A stretch of DNA of 64,000 bases from DATKCF01 sp035513345 (GCA_035513345.1 DATKCF010000160.1:10137-74136); one strand, 5' to 3'. Shown: positions 16,545 through 25,274, counted from the stretch's first letter. Numbers and translations are program-made. The notes: a model not told the origin generated them from the letters alone.

Positions 16545-16575
16545 CGGGGCGGCCTGCACCATGCGGGTCGCCCCG
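16545..16575 (+). terminator. Probable terminator of the cargo operon
   Basis: CGGGGCG (16545-16551) pairs with CGCCCCG (16569-16575), extended by three further pairs including a G-T; TTTCG follows. It lies 26 bp after the stop of the second cargo gene. Confidence 0.55.
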
Positions 16576-16875
16576 TTTCGCGTCCACCGCTCGCCACCGG
16601 CCGGTTCCGTCGCCGGAAAATAACCGCGGCGTCGATGTTGTTTTCTGCCACCGCTCGCCGCGCATCTGCCGTTGCGATGGTGGGTCTGCGTCGGCCAGAT
16701 GAGGATTACAGTGTAAACCTCAGAAATGCCCCATCGTTTCGCAACCAGGGCAGCCGGGATCTCGAGTTGGTAGCATCCAAGGAAGCCCGTGAGCGAAATA
16801 GGCTCGCCCGACGGTCGTCGCGGCTGGATTCGGCAGACTGCGTCCTCGTGACGCCAGCTTGAGGGTGGCGGCGAG
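16576..16875. other. Intergenic stretch between convergent cargo and VapC genes
   Basis: About 300 bp. A weak open frame on the plus strand covers part of it (to 16862) but has no ribosome site or recognisable protein features, so I regard the stretch as non-coding. No further hairpin or repeat seen. Confidence 0.4.
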
Positions 16876-17379
16876 TCAGTCGGCGCGCGGGATCTCGGGC
16901 CACTCGGTCGGGATCTCCTCTACCACGAAGCCTTCCGCACTGGCCGCGTCGATCAGGTCGTCGTCTGCCGAGACGAACACAAAGTCGGTCCCGAGTGGTG
17001 CGGAATGACGGCACGCGAGCGCCGTGGCCAGGTGAACGGCATCGTAGCCGCGCAGCTTGTGGGTGCGAGTGTGGGAAGCGGCGTCACGGGCAATCCACTC
17101 GTTCGTGTTGACGAGGACATAGGGTCGCACGGGACCGAAGAAGTCCGCGTCCAGACGGGCCAGCAGGCGGTCAGCGGTCGTCGCGTCGATCGACTGGGGC
17201 GGCCGGGCGCGACGCGAGACGGCCGAAGCGACCTCCGGGAACGCAACAACGGATACGAGCACGCGAGTGGCCGGAGGCTCGGCACGCGCTGCGGCGATGA
17301 TCTCACGCACGCGATCGCTGCCGGGTTCGAGGACGTACGCCTTTACGAGCGCGGACGATTCGAGGTAGTAGAAGGTCAC
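16876..17379 (-). CDS. vapC: VapC-type PIN-domain toxin
   Basis: 167 aa PIN-domain ribonuclease. Starts with GTG at 17379, overlapping the antitoxin stop in GTGA. The N-terminus YYLESSALVKAY is the PIN first-acid motif with Glu in place of Asp, a variant known in this family. Later acids are in AFPEVASAVSR (about 50), RGYDAVHLATAL (about 113) and FVSADDDLIDAA (about 138), matching the four-acid Mg-binding site. VapC enzymes cut tRNA or rRNA when free of VapB. In an integrated element it can stabilise carriage or act in phage conflict. Confidence 0.85.
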   Translation of the reverse strand: MTFYYLESSALVKAYVLEPGSDRVREIIAAARAEPPATRVLVSVVAFPEVASAVSRRARPPQSIDATTADRLLARLDADFFGPVRPYVLVNTNEWIARDAASHTRTHKLRGYDAVHLATALACRHSAPLGTDFVFVSADDDLIDAASAEGFVVEEIPTEWPEIPRAD

Positions 17380-17576
17380 GCCCGGCGGCGGGCCTCGATG
17401 ATGGTCTGACTCAGCGGAGCCCCGCGGACCTGTTCAACGGGCGGCAATGGGTTCGATGGCCCGGCTGTGGGCAGCAGGACCTGCACACCCAGTTTTCCGA
17501 GACGCTGTTGCAGGACTTGGAGATCCTGCGGTATGTCGCGGATCGCGCTTCCTGCCGGTACGTCGATGTGTCTCAT
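17376..17576 (-). CDS. VapB-like antitoxin
   Basis: 66 aa, ATG 17576 with AGGAA upstream, directly preceding and overlapping vapC. The C-terminal half (PSNPLPPVEQVRGAPLSQTIIEARR) has the extended toxin-wrapping character of antitoxins; the N-terminus MRHIDVPAGSAIRDIPQDL is not a textbook AbrB or RHH domain. Assigned by position and size rather than by family motif. Upstream at 17764-17778 lies AATACG-TAC-CGTATT, an inverted repeat that could be its operator. Confidence 0.65.
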   Translation of the reverse strand: MRHIDVPAGSAIRDIPQDLQVLQQRLGKLGVQVLLPTAGPSNPLPPVEQVRGAPLSQTIIEARRRA

Positions 17577-17850
17577 CGTTTCCTAGCCGCGTTCGTGACA
17601 ACGGCGGAAAATCAGCCGCCGGCATGCCCATTACTGCCGGGCGGCAAGTTGTTCCCCGCGCCGCGTCGAGAGCCGGCGCATCCTCCAATTTCGAGCGCAA
17701 GTGCCCGTCGGGGGCCCGCGCGCTGTGCGTAATCCGCTCCGGATCATTCTCCGCGCCGTGCGTAATACGTACCGTATTGATCGGCGGTTCCGCAAGCCGG
17801 CTGAAATGAGGGCGGCCCGGGTCGGCCCTCGAAGCCCAATGCCGGCATCA

Positions 17851-20800
17851 TCAGTTCCGGCGGGCGAGGCCGGCCCTGCGTTCGTCCGCGCCGAACGAGC
17901 GCGCGAGTTGCTGGTTGATCTGCGCCATCACTTCCGGCCGCTTCAGTAGCGCGATCAGATGTTGCGCGTTCAGGATTGGCCCGGACCGGTTCGCAATGTC
18001 CAGGTCGAGGGTGAACCCGCCCATGTTCAACGTCGTCGGCCCGGCTTGTACGGCGGCGGTCGGCACCGGCTGGCCTCGGAACCCGGCCTGCTGCTGCGGG
18101 CTGAAGCCGCCAGTCGAGGCCGCTAGACCGCTACCCGCCGTGATCTGCTTCAGCAGCGTGTTGCGCTCGCGGTCCAGCGCGAGTTGCTGGCGCAGGATGC
18201 CGACCATGCCCTGCGCGGTCGCTTCGCTGATGGTCGTGATCTGGCGCGTGACCTCGCTGGCGCCCTGCACAGCCGGCGCGATCTTACCCAACTCAGTGGC
18301 CGAATCTTCGAGCGCGGCCAACGCCAGCCCTTCCCACTTGTCGATCGACTTCAGCACCTCCGCGAGTTCGTCGCCGCTGTAGACTCGCCGGGCCTCATCA
18401 CGCCACTCGTCAGCCTGCCGGCCGACACTGCGAGCCCGTGCGCCGTCCGGGTCGGTGAAGTCCTCGATGCCTTGTTCGATGTTCGACTTGAGCGCTGCCG
18501 CTGCTTCCTGTGCCGCGTCGGCGACGGCCTGCATGGCCGGACCGAGTTCGTCACGCAGAATGCCGCTCATGTGGAGGAACTGGTCCTCGGTGATGTCCCC
18601 GGTCGCGGCCAGTTCGTCCAGCACCGTCTGCGCGTCGGCGAAGGCCTTCAGCACATTCGCCTGGTCTAGCGCGACGATGGTGTCCGTGTCGCCCCGACGC
18701 TCGGCGGCGCTGCGAACGATGTCGTTGATGAAGCTCTCGACGAACGCCCGTTTCTCGGCGAGTTGCGCCTCCGCGAGCGCCGCCAGTTCAGCGGCATCGG
18801 CGCCACGCTTGCGGGCCTCCGCGAGTTGGCGCTCGTGATCGATCAGCAGCCGGCGCAGAGCCGCCGTGCGCGTCAGACCTTGCGCCTCTAGTTTGCGGAT
18901 GCCGGCGTCCTCGATGGCATGACGCTTCGCTTGCTCGGCCTGCTCGGCGGCGATGTCCTTCTGTAGCTGGTGAAAGTCGCGCAACGCCTGAACGTCCGCG
19001 TCGGTCAGGACACCAGCAGCCACCGCGGCCAGAACGTCCTTGAGTTCCCGCGCCTGGTCGATTTCCAGCTTCTTCGCGGCGATCACATCATCGGTCGCGG
19101 TCAGTTCGAGCGTCCGCAGCGCGAGGTTGTCACGGAAGTTTTGCGCAAGCTGCTCGGCCTGCTCGTTGAACGCCCCGAGCGCGTCGTCCAGGATCGCCAG
19201 TTGCTCGTTGATGACCTGTAGCTGAAGGTCGATCCCGGTCCGCTCGAACTGGCCGGCGCCGCCGCGTCGTGCTTGAAGGCGGTCCCGCTCGGCCTGTAGT
19301 TCGGCTTGCCTCGACCGCGCACCGGCCACGCCATCAACGCCAGTGATGCCGGCACGGGCAGCAATCGCGGCAAGGGCACGCTCGGCTTGTTCGACTGCGG
19401 ACACGAGCGGGCCGATCACATCATTCAGCCGGGCGAGGTCATCGGTCATGCGCACGATCTGGCGCAGGTTGTCCTCGCGCGTCTTGCGTTCCTCGCGCTC
19501 CTGATCGTCGCCGCCGAACAGGGCCGATCCGATCCCGATCGCGGCGCCGGCGATTGCGCCAATGCCGCCCAGTTTGCCCAGCGCAGTTGTCGCGGCTTGC
19601 ACCTGACCGAGGCCGGCAACGAGGTCGATCGCGCCGGTCAGGGCCTGACGCGTGCTGTCGCTGATGCCACCGATCGCGTCCGCTACGGACAGCAGGCCGC
19701 GCAGCAGTAGTTCGGCAGAGCGCGCCGCTTCAGCGAAGCCGTCCTCAATCGCGGCAGCAGCCGGCTCTACCTTCACGTTGATTGACGACAGACCCTTGTT
19801 GATGTCGGCGATCAGCGAGTCCAGCAGTTCGGCCGGCACGCCCGCGCGTTCCAGTGCCGTCACCATGGACGCGACAGCGCGTCGCAATTCGTTTTCGCGC
19901 TCGCGCAATGACGCGGTGGCCGCTTGCTGGCGGGCCTCATCACCGGTCAGTATCGCCTTCTGTAGCTCGGCCTGTGCAGCCTCTACAGCCGCGATCTCGT
20001 TGATGATCGAGGTCACTTGCGGCTCGATCTGGGCCAGTGCCGTGCCGATCGAGTTCGCCATGGTGACGGCGACGGCGGGGATCTCGGCCAGTCGCGTCTT
20101 GATGTCGCCCAGTGTCTCCGCGACTGTCGCCTTCAGCGCGTCGAGCCGCGCCTGTTCGCTGGCAATGTCAGCATCGGCAGACGGGTCGGCCTGCGCGCCG
20201 GCCTTCGCACGCAGATCACGGAGCCGGCTGATTTGCTGTTCAAGCCCGACGATCTCCTTCAGGCTCGCGACGACGCTGTCCGGGATCTCGACGCCATCAG
20301 CCAGCCCGATCGCGGCAGTGGCCTCAGCCTCGGCTCGCACCTGTGCAAGTGCGGTCGAAAGCTGGCCCGCGGCGTCGGCCTGCTCCTTCAGCGCCTTCGC
20401 CAGTTCCTCGGCGCGCTTCTTTTCCGCCTCGGTAAGTTCCTCGATGGCGGCGACATCAGCAGCGGCGGTAGCGGCTTCGGCGGTGCGATCACGTCGCGGC
20501 GTCGGCACGCCCAGGCCACCGCGGGCGAACGTGGCACCGGGCGACAAGACGCCGGGAATGTCGCGCAGTGCGTCGTGGATCCGCGCACCCAACTTGCCGG
20601 GCGAATGCTCCGACAGTTCGACGAGCTTCACGATCAGCTTACCCACACCGACAGTGGCTTCCGCCAATTTCGTAACGAGTTGGTTGATCTCCTCACGGTT
20701 CGCGGCTACCCAGTCGGTCGCGGTCTGAAGCACGTCGACGAGGCTTTCCATACTGCCAGTCGCGGCGTCCGTCTCGAACACAGCCCGGCCAACCTCTTCT

Positions 20801-21717
20801 TTGAAATCCGCCCAAAAGTTCGTCAACTGGACGATGCGCGCGCCGAGTGACTTGCCTTCCTTTTCCGCCGCGCCCTTGAATCGCTCGCGCATGACTTCGA
20901 CCGCATCGGCACCTTCCGCGACGACGATGCCGTATCGCTTGAGCGTGCCGGTATCGCCAACCAGCGCGCGGCCAACAAGCTGCGCGGCTGTCTTGAGGTC
21001 GATGTGTTTGGCTGCGGCGAGGTCGAGCACAACGTCCATGTTGCGCAGCGCCTGGGCGTAGTCGTTCGTGATCGTGAGGACTTCGGTCAGGGCACGCGCG
21101 AAATCTTCGTCACCGAACCGAGTCGAACGCTGGAACGCGGCGGCAGACGCTCGGATCTGCGGCAGCACGGCGGCGTAGGACTCGCCCGCGTTGGTGACAG
21201 CGTTGTCGAGCAGCGCCCAGATTTGCGTCGCCTCTTGCGCTTCCTTCAGGCTGGCACGGAAGAATCTGCTGATGGCGGCAGCACCAAAGAACACGGCCAG
21301 ACTGCCAAGCAGCACCTTGAGCTGGCCGGCCGCCTTGCTCATCAGGTTGATCCCTGCTGCGCCTTCACGGCCAGCCGCCCGGCCTGTCGTGCCGACACTC
21401 TTGAGCGACCGTTGCAATTGCTGGAACTCAGCGGTGTTCTGCTGTCCGGCAGCGCGCAGCCGCTTCAGTTCAGCGAGAACACCCTTGTTGAACTCCTTGG
21501 CCGCGTCCTGTGACAACCGGCGAAACTCGTTCTTGTCGATCAGGCCGCGCGTCAGGGCTTCGCGAGCACTGCCGATGCGCGCATTCATGGACGTGCGCAG
21601 CGACTTCATCAGCTCGACGCCAGCGAGATCGCCGGTCTGTTCTGCGCCCCGCTTCATCTCCTGGCGGAACTGCTTCATATCCGCGCGAGCGACGACATAA
21701 ACGATACCGGCAGCCAT
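17851..21717 (-). CDS. Phage tail tape-measure protein
   Basis: 1288 aa. ATG 21717 (MAAGIVYVVARADMKQF) with GGAG seven bases upstream; the frame is open 115 codons earlier over the preceding gene. Long alternating coiled-coil (repeated Glu/Ala/Gln-rich helices across residues 500-1200), hydrophobic segments near 105-135 (LKVLLGSLAVFFGAAAISRFF) and about 730-750 (GGIGAIAGAAIGIGSALFGG), and a short C-terminal globular end (STGGFSPQQQAGF). This is the classical tape-measure layout, setting tail length in long-tailed phages. By the usual 1.5 angstrom per residue rule the tail would be near 190 nm. No other tail gene flanks it. Confidence 0.9.
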   Translation of the reverse strand: MAAGIVYVVARADMKQFRQEMKRGAEQTGDLAGVELMKSLRTSMNARIGSAREALTRGLIDKNEFRRLSQDAAKEFNKGVLAELKRLRAAGQQNTAEFQQLQRSLKSVGTTGRAAGREGAAGINLMSKAAGQLKVLLGSLAVFFGAAAISRFFRASLKEAQEATQIWALLDNAVTNAGESYAAVLPQIRASAAAFQRSTRFGDEDFARALTEVLTITNDYAQALRNMDVVLDLAAAKHIDLKTAAQLVGRALVGDTGTLKRYGIVVAEGADAVEVMRERFKGAAEKEGKSLGARIVQLTNFWADFKEEVGRAVFETDAATGSMESLVDVLQTATDWVAANREEINQLVTKLAEATVGVGKLIVKLVELSEHSPGKLGARIHDALRDIPGVLSPGATFARGGLGVPTPRRDRTAEAATAAADVAAIEELTEAEKKRAEELAKALKEQADAAGQLSTALAQVRAEAEATAAIGLADGVEIPDSVVASLKEIVGLEQQISRLRDLRAKAGAQADPSADADIASEQARLDALKATVAETLGDIKTRLAEIPAVAVTMANSIGTALAQIEPQVTSIINEIAAVEAAQAELQKAILTGDEARQQAATASLRERENELRRAVASMVTALERAGVPAELLDSLIADINKGLSSINVKVEPAAAAIEDGFAEAARSAELLLRGLLSVADAIGGISDSTRQALTGAIDLVAGLGQVQAATTALGKLGGIGAIAGAAIGIGSALFGGDDQEREERKTREDNLRQIVRMTDDLARLNDVIGPLVSAVEQAERALAAIAARAGITGVDGVAGARSRQAELQAERDRLQARRGGAGQFERTGIDLQLQVINEQLAILDDALGAFNEQAEQLAQNFRDNLALRTLELTATDDVIAAKKLEIDQARELKDVLAAVAAGVLTDADVQALRDFHQLQKDIAAEQAEQAKRHAIEDAGIRKLEAQGLTRTAALRRLLIDHERQLAEARKRGADAAELAALAEAQLAEKRAFVESFINDIVRSAAERRGDTDTIVALDQANVLKAFADAQTVLDELAATGDITEDQFLHMSGILRDELGPAMQAVADAAQEAAAALKSNIEQGIEDFTDPDGARARSVGRQADEWRDEARRVYSGDELAEVLKSIDKWEGLALAALEDSATELGKIAPAVQGASEVTRQITTISEATAQGMVGILRQQLALDRERNTLLKQITAGSGLAASTGGFSPQQQAGFRGQPVPTAAVQAGPTTLNMGGFTLDLDIANRSGPILNAQHLIALLKRPEVMAQINQQLARSFGADERRAGLARRN

Positions 21718-21721
21718 CGAT

Positions 21722-22090
21722 CTACTCCGTGCGAGGGAGGAACCGCGTGGCGATCTTGAGCGCCAGTCGTTCCGGCAGCAGTTCGAGGAGCCGGGCCAGT
21801 CGAGGGTACCGGATGTGTGTGGTGATCGCGGTATGGTAGGCCGCGCGCCGCGTTGGATCATCCGAGTAATGGCGCGCGAGTTCGCCGGCCGCGTTCTCCT
21901 CGACCTGGCGCTCGGCGTCGGGCGACAGCGGACCGAACGGATAGGCCGCCACAATCGCGCCACTTCCGAGAACGAACGCCCAGTTCGTGCCGCAGGCGGC
22001 GCATCGGTGTGCACGCGCCCCATCAGCGGCGCCGACGATTGCGAGCCGCGAGCCGCAGACACACACGAAGACGGTAACGACCTGCGTCAT
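21722..22090 (-). CDS. Zinc-finger hypothetical protein upstream of tape-measure gene
   Basis: 122 aa from ATG 22090, overlapping the upstream stop in ATGA. Cysteines in FVCVCGSRL (about 9-13) and HRCAACGTNW (about 29-33) form a likely zinc ribbon. The rest is helical (AERQVEENAAGELARHY, LARLLELLPERLALKI). It ends 4 bp before the tape-measure start. In phages this slot usually holds the tail assembly chaperone; no similarity to one was recognised. Confidence 0.6.
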   Translation of the reverse strand: MTQVVTVFVCVCGSRLAIVGAADGARAHRCAACGTNWAFVLGSGAIVAAYPFGPLSPDAERQVEENAAGELARHYSDDPTRRAAYHTAITTHIRYPRLARLLELLPERLALKIATRFLPRTE

Positions 22091-22386
22091 GCGGCAGCCT
22101 CGAAGACTTCGGCCGGTACCGGCTCGTTGATCGCCTCGTAGGCTTCCGGGTCGAGCGCACCGAGCGCGATGGCGCGTTGCTCGGCCTCGACGATCGCGCG
22201 GCGCAGAAACGGGATCTGGTCGACGCTTACGCTCAGCCCTTTTCCCGGCTTCCACTCGTCGCCGTCCTGGTACCAGCGTCGAAGGCCGATGTACGTGTGA
22301 CCGCGGTAGTCGGACAGTTCGACTCTCAGCTCCTCGCGACCGCCGCGGATCAGGCGAGCATCGATCAGGCCGTCAGTCTGTACCAT
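22087..22386 (-). CDS. PC4/p15-like single-stranded DNA-binding protein
   Basis: 99 aa. The middle matches the PC4 (transcriptional coactivator p15) fold: RVELSDYRGHTYIGLRRWYQ (about 21-40), then DGDEWKPGKGLSVSVDQIPF and a C-terminal helix (LRRAIVEAEQRAI). PC4-like domains bind ssDNA as dimers and occur in some phages and bacteria. ATG 22386 has GGAGGG six bases upstream. Followed by the zinc-finger gene with ATGA overlap. A role in replication or recombination of the element is possible. Confidence 0.75.
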   Translation of the reverse strand: MVQTDGLIDARLIRGGREELRVELSDYRGHTYIGLRRWYQDGDEWKPGKGLSVSVDQIPFLRRAIVEAEQRAIALGALDPEAYEAINEPVPAEVFEAAA

Positions 22387-22435
22387 GTCATCCCTCCCGG
22401 AATGTGAAGGGAACGTCCAGGGTGGCAGTCACGGT

Positions 22436-22828
22436 TCACACGGCACCGTCCGCGCCCTCTCGAAACGCGGCACCCTGAACGCCCCGACTTCCGTAACGCA
22501 TCTGGTCGCGTGCGAGTCGCAGACTCGTCAGCCGGACCCGTGCACGGGACTCGGCCTTGCACACATCGCCGAAAAACTCCTCCTTCGCGGCGAGGAAGCG
22601 ATCTCGGTCTTCCGATGAGCCACTCGCCTCCGCCCGATCCCGAGCCTTGAACATTGCCGCATTCGCAACGGCGGACCGGGCCAGCACATACTCCAGCGCA
22701 ACCGTCGCAGCCTCGACCTCGGCCTCGATGCGCGCAAGCGGATCCGACTCTGCTGCGTCCGGTTCGACGACAGGGGACGGCCCGATGGCCGGCTCCGGCT
22801 TGGCACGGCGGAACAGGTTCGGGATCAT
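22436..22828 (-). CDS. Coiled-coil hypothetical protein
   Basis: 130 aa, ATG 22828 overlapping the stop of the HExxH gene (ATGA). The centre (about 28-110) is a long charged/alanine-rich helix (ARIEAEVEAATVALEYVLAR, FLAAKEEFFGDVCKAESRARV). It could be a structural or scaffold-like protein, but no family is recognised. Confidence 0.55.
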   Translation of the reverse strand: MIPNLFRRAKPEPAIGPSPVVEPDAAESDPLARIEAEVEAATVALEYVLARSAVANAAMFKARDRAEASGSSEDRDRFLAAKEEFFGDVCKAESRARVRLTSLRLARDQMRYGSRGVQGAAFREGADGAV

Positions 22829-23319
22829 CGGTTGCGCTCCTTCCAGCGGCCTTTGCCTGACTTACGCTCGCCGGCCGGCGGCCCGTCGAGTTGCTTCCGC
22901 AGCCGCTCGCGATCGTAGTTGAAGGTGCGCATCTTCCATCGGTCGGCGAGCTCCCGGGCGATGGCCATCTGGTGAGCCCGCTCCGCGTTCCATTTCTTGA
23001 TCAGCTTCGCCTCTTCGCCATACACGAAGCCCTCACTCGACAGCCAGTGCTTCGTGGCTTCGTAATGGTGACCGACTTCGTGAAACGCGGTCCTGACTAG
23101 CATCTCGTCATCGAGGCCGGCATCGAGCCACACCGTGCGTTCCGGGATGTGGTAGAATCCCGACCGGCCGTCACCGAAGAACCCGGGCACATAGAACTTG
23201 ATGCGCGGCCACGGGATCCGGCCGAAGTGCTTGTCGCACGCGAAGCCCGTAGCCACCATCGCGAGCGCGCGTTGCGACTCGGTCGGATCGACCTGTTCCG
23301 GGTTGGTAACTATCGTCAT
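22825..23319 (-). CDS. HExxH zinc-metalloprotease-like protein
   Basis: 164 aa. AFHEVGHHYEATKH (about 83-96) is a zincin HExxH motif; a third ligand may be a Glu in EGFVYGEEAK, 16-20 residues on. The upstream part resembles a small beta-sheet (RIKFYVPGFF, TVWLDAGLDD). Stand-alone small zincins occur in phage genomes without assigned roles; structural-protein maturation or attack on a host or helper-phage protein are options. Starts ATG 23319; the SD is weak. Highly basic C-terminus (GERKSGKGRWKERNR). Confidence 0.6.
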   Translation of the reverse strand: MTIVTNPEQVDPTESQRALAMVATGFACDKHFGRIPWPRIKFYVPGFFGDGRSGFYHIPERTVWLDAGLDDEMLVRTAFHEVGHHYEATKHWLSSEGFVYGEEAKLIKKWNAERAHQMAIARELADRWKMRTFNYDRERLRKQLDGPPAGERKSGKGRWKERNR

Positions 23320-23359
23320 GCCAGGAAGCTAAACGGCGTGGCCGGAACGTGAGAGGACA

Positions 23360-23692
23360 TCATGTCCGCGAGCGTTCGCGGGCGATCCATCGGCGATTCG
23401 TGCGGGCCAGGTTGTCGCCCGGATGTGTCGCCTGGTCGCCGTCTTCCTTGCCAAGCAGCTCGGCCGCCCCGCGACAAGCCTCGCCCCTCGACAGCCCGGG
23501 CGTTTCTCCGGTGAGTCGCGTTACGATGCGCATAGCGGCGACCTGCTCGAAAAACGTAGGCGCGACGCGGAGCGGCCCGTCGGGGTCGAGGCCTAGCTCA
23601 AGGCCCCAGCCGGCGATGATCTCGCGTTCGTCGTCGCCGAACTCGGCGAGGATGAGCCTCACCTCCTCGGCGGTCAGACAGCGCGCAGGCAC
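23360..23692 (-). CDS. Hypothetical protein, start uncertain, possible frameshift
   Basis: The frame ending at 23360 contains a convincing helical segment, LTAEEVRLILAEFGDDEREI, then LELGLDPDGPLRVAPTFFEQ. No good start exists in this frame; a GTG at 23692 has no ribosome site. A GTG at 23783 in another frame does have GGGAGG directly upstream and begins FCTGWGFWECPMCTAG, a zinc-knuckle-like CX7-CX2-C. Either the gene starts poorly at 23692, or the 23783 frame is joined by a ribosomal frameshift or an assembly error around 23640-23700. Confidence 0.45.
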   Translation of the reverse strand: MPARCLTAEEVRLILAEFGDDEREIIAGWGLELGLDPDGPLRVAPTFFEQVAAMRIVTRLTGETPGLSRGEACRGAAELLGKEDGDQATHPGDNLARTNRRWIARERSRT

Positions 23693-23837
23693 GGCCCAAT
23701 ATCGAGCGAGAGATCCGGCATTCGGCGGACAGGCCGGCCGTACACATCGGGCATTCCCAAAAGCCCCAACCCGTACAGAACACTTTCCTCCCGGCAAAGC
23801 GGTCCGGAGGTAAGCGCCCGAAGAGAAACCGCGTTTT

Positions 23838-24140
23838 TCAACGCTGGCTCCATGGATCGCCGCCGGCCTCGATGACGGCGACATCAGCCTCGGACAACCG
23901 GGCGACGATGCCGTTGCGGTGAATGACGGCGCCGACGTGGAGCGGGCCCGGCCGTGCGCGCAGCCAATCCGCGAAGGTGCAGCCGTGAACGTGCTCAAGC
24001 GCTGCGCGAAGCAGGACCGGCGAGGCGAAATAGGGTTCCGGCCGTTCGTCGGCCGTCAGCTCGTCGCCGCTCGCCCACGGGATCATCCACGGTTCGAGCC
24101 TGAGCCGCGCCTCCGGCGCACGTCGTCCAGGCCGCGCCAT
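23838..24140 (-). CDS. Hypothetical protein next to small terminase
   Basis: 100 aa; ATG 24140 overlaps the stop of the terminase gene by one base (TGATG). Contains VLLRAALEHVHGCTFADWL and a C-terminal RNGIVARLSEADVAVIEAG. Position right after TerS would usually hold the large terminase or head proteins, but this protein is far too short and has no ATPase motif. Function unknown. Confidence 0.5.
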   Translation of the reverse strand: MARPGRRAPEARLRLEPWMIPWASGDELTADERPEPYFASPVLLRAALEHVHGCTFADWLRARPGPLHVGAVIHRNGIVARLSEADVAVIEAGGDPWSQR

Positions 24141-24505
24141 CAGGACACCCGAAGGCGATGGTTCGCCGGAATCGTCGGCGGCCTCGACTCGCCGGCCGGC
24201 GCACGGTCAAGCCCCAGCTCCCGCATCAGCGATGCGAAGAGCGTCCGATAATGCCGCTCGATGTCGACGGCAGGGTGTGCCCGCGGCTGGCCGAACCGAT
24301 CGACGAATGTCATCCCCGCGGCCTCGACTTCGGCATGCGCCGCTTCGGCGCGATCCCACGCCTTCGCCGCGCCGTCGAGCAATCGCAGGTGATGGGGCTC
24401 GAACTCATACTCGGCGACGGTGACTCGCCAGAACTCGCCAGCCAGCAGCGACAACCCTTCGGGCGGATCCGGCAGTTTCGGTGCTTTCGGTGCTCGTTTT
24501 GTCAT
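24140..24505 (-). CDS. P27-family-like phage terminase small subunit
   Basis: 121 aa from ATG 24505 (MTKRAPKAPKLPDPPEG) with GGAAA upstream; the frame is open to 24640. The pattern matches P27-type small terminases: LAGEFWRVTVAEYEFEPHH, LRLLDGAAKAWDRAEAA, then TFVDRFGQPRAHPAVDIERH and a final helix (YRTLFASLMRELGLD). Small terminases pick the DNA to be packaged. No large terminase gene is in the element, so it would have to work with another phage's packaging motor. Confidence 0.8.
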   Translation of the reverse strand: MTKRAPKAPKLPDPPEGLSLLAGEFWRVTVAEYEFEPHHLRLLDGAAKAWDRAEAAHAEVEAAGMTFVDRFGQPRAHPAVDIERHYRTLFASLMRELGLDRAPAGESRPPTIPANHRLRVS

Positions 24506-24660
24506 CGTTTTCCAGGACCTCAGATTTTTTCTGGACGGGGTACCGCCGCGCGTACATCCTTGCGGCGACCGGTCTTCGGGGAGGGTGCCGCCGAGAAGAA
24601 CGGCGTTTTCTTGTCTGGCCGGCGTTTTTGTTACGCTCAATCGAAATTGTTGCCATTTGG

Positions 24661-24909
24661 CTAAGAAACTCCACCTCGGCGGTCCCGGGGTACCCCGGCC
24701 TCGACGAACGGCGATTTCTCAGCGGTAGCCACCGGCCGCTGCATCATGAGCAGCCCGCACTGGACGCACTGTCGTCGCCCGCCGTAGACGCTGCCCGGCC
24801 GTGGCGGCCAGCACTCACACACCCGTTCGGTCGACGGCGCCGGCTCAGTGCCATTGCTCAGACTCGCGATCCGATTCGCCAGCCTCGCCAAACCCGAGCG
24901 TGTCGTCAT
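24661..24909 (-). CDS. Small cysteine-containing hypothetical protein
   Basis: 82 aa from ATG 24909, two bases after the preceding stop. VCECWPPRP and RQCVQCGLLM (about residues 30-52) suggest a zinc site. The N-terminal helix RSGLARLANRIASL is basic. A 155-bp gap before TerS holds no clear terminator. Family unknown. Confidence 0.5.
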   Translation of the reverse strand: MTTRSGLARLANRIASLSNGTEPAPSTERVCECWPPRPGSVYGGRRQCVQCGLLMMQRPVATAEKSPFVEAGVPRDRRGGVS

Positions 24910-24910
24910 G

Positions 24911-25204
24911 TCACACCGTCCCCCGTGGGTGTTCGAGTCGGTGAACCCGGGCGCGAAGCCGGCCGATCACTGCGGCCAGGTCCGCCCTTGCGGCCTCGAT
25001 GTGCTCGCGGGTGGCGGGATGGGTTGCCAGCGCCGCGGCGGCATTGAGCTGGTCGTCGGCACTCGCGAGCAACGTCTCGGCAGTGCGGACCTTGGCGATC
25101 AATGTTCTCTTGCGGGCGTAGAGACCAAGCGCCGCAACGCGGGCCGGGCTCATCGTACGGCCACCGGCGATTGCCTCGATCTCGTCTGGCGTGAAGTCAG
25201 TCAT
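24911..25204 (-). CDS. Hypothetical helical protein
   Basis: 97 aa from ATG 25204, first gene after the repeat region. The N-terminal segment TPDEIEAIAGGRTMSPARVA looks like a capped helix pair; the rest is one long helix (RTAETLLASADDQLNAAAAL, REHIEAARADLAAVIGRL). No recognised family. Its expression must cross or start within the iteron region at 25275-25483. Confidence 0.5.
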   Translation of the reverse strand: MTDFTPDEIEAIAGGRTMSPARVAALGLYARKRTLIAKVRTAETLLASADDQLNAAAALATHPATREHIEAARADLAAVIGRLRARVHRLEHPRGTV

Positions 25205-25274
25205 GCTGGGCCTCTCTGGTAGGTGTGCAATGACGATCTCGGGTCACTCGCATCGACCACGGCTCGGGGTTGTC

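Noticed and set aside
16488..16862. Plus-strand open frame after the cargo genes
   Set aside because: No ribosome site, runs through the terminator hairpin, and the composition is unlike the neighbouring genes.
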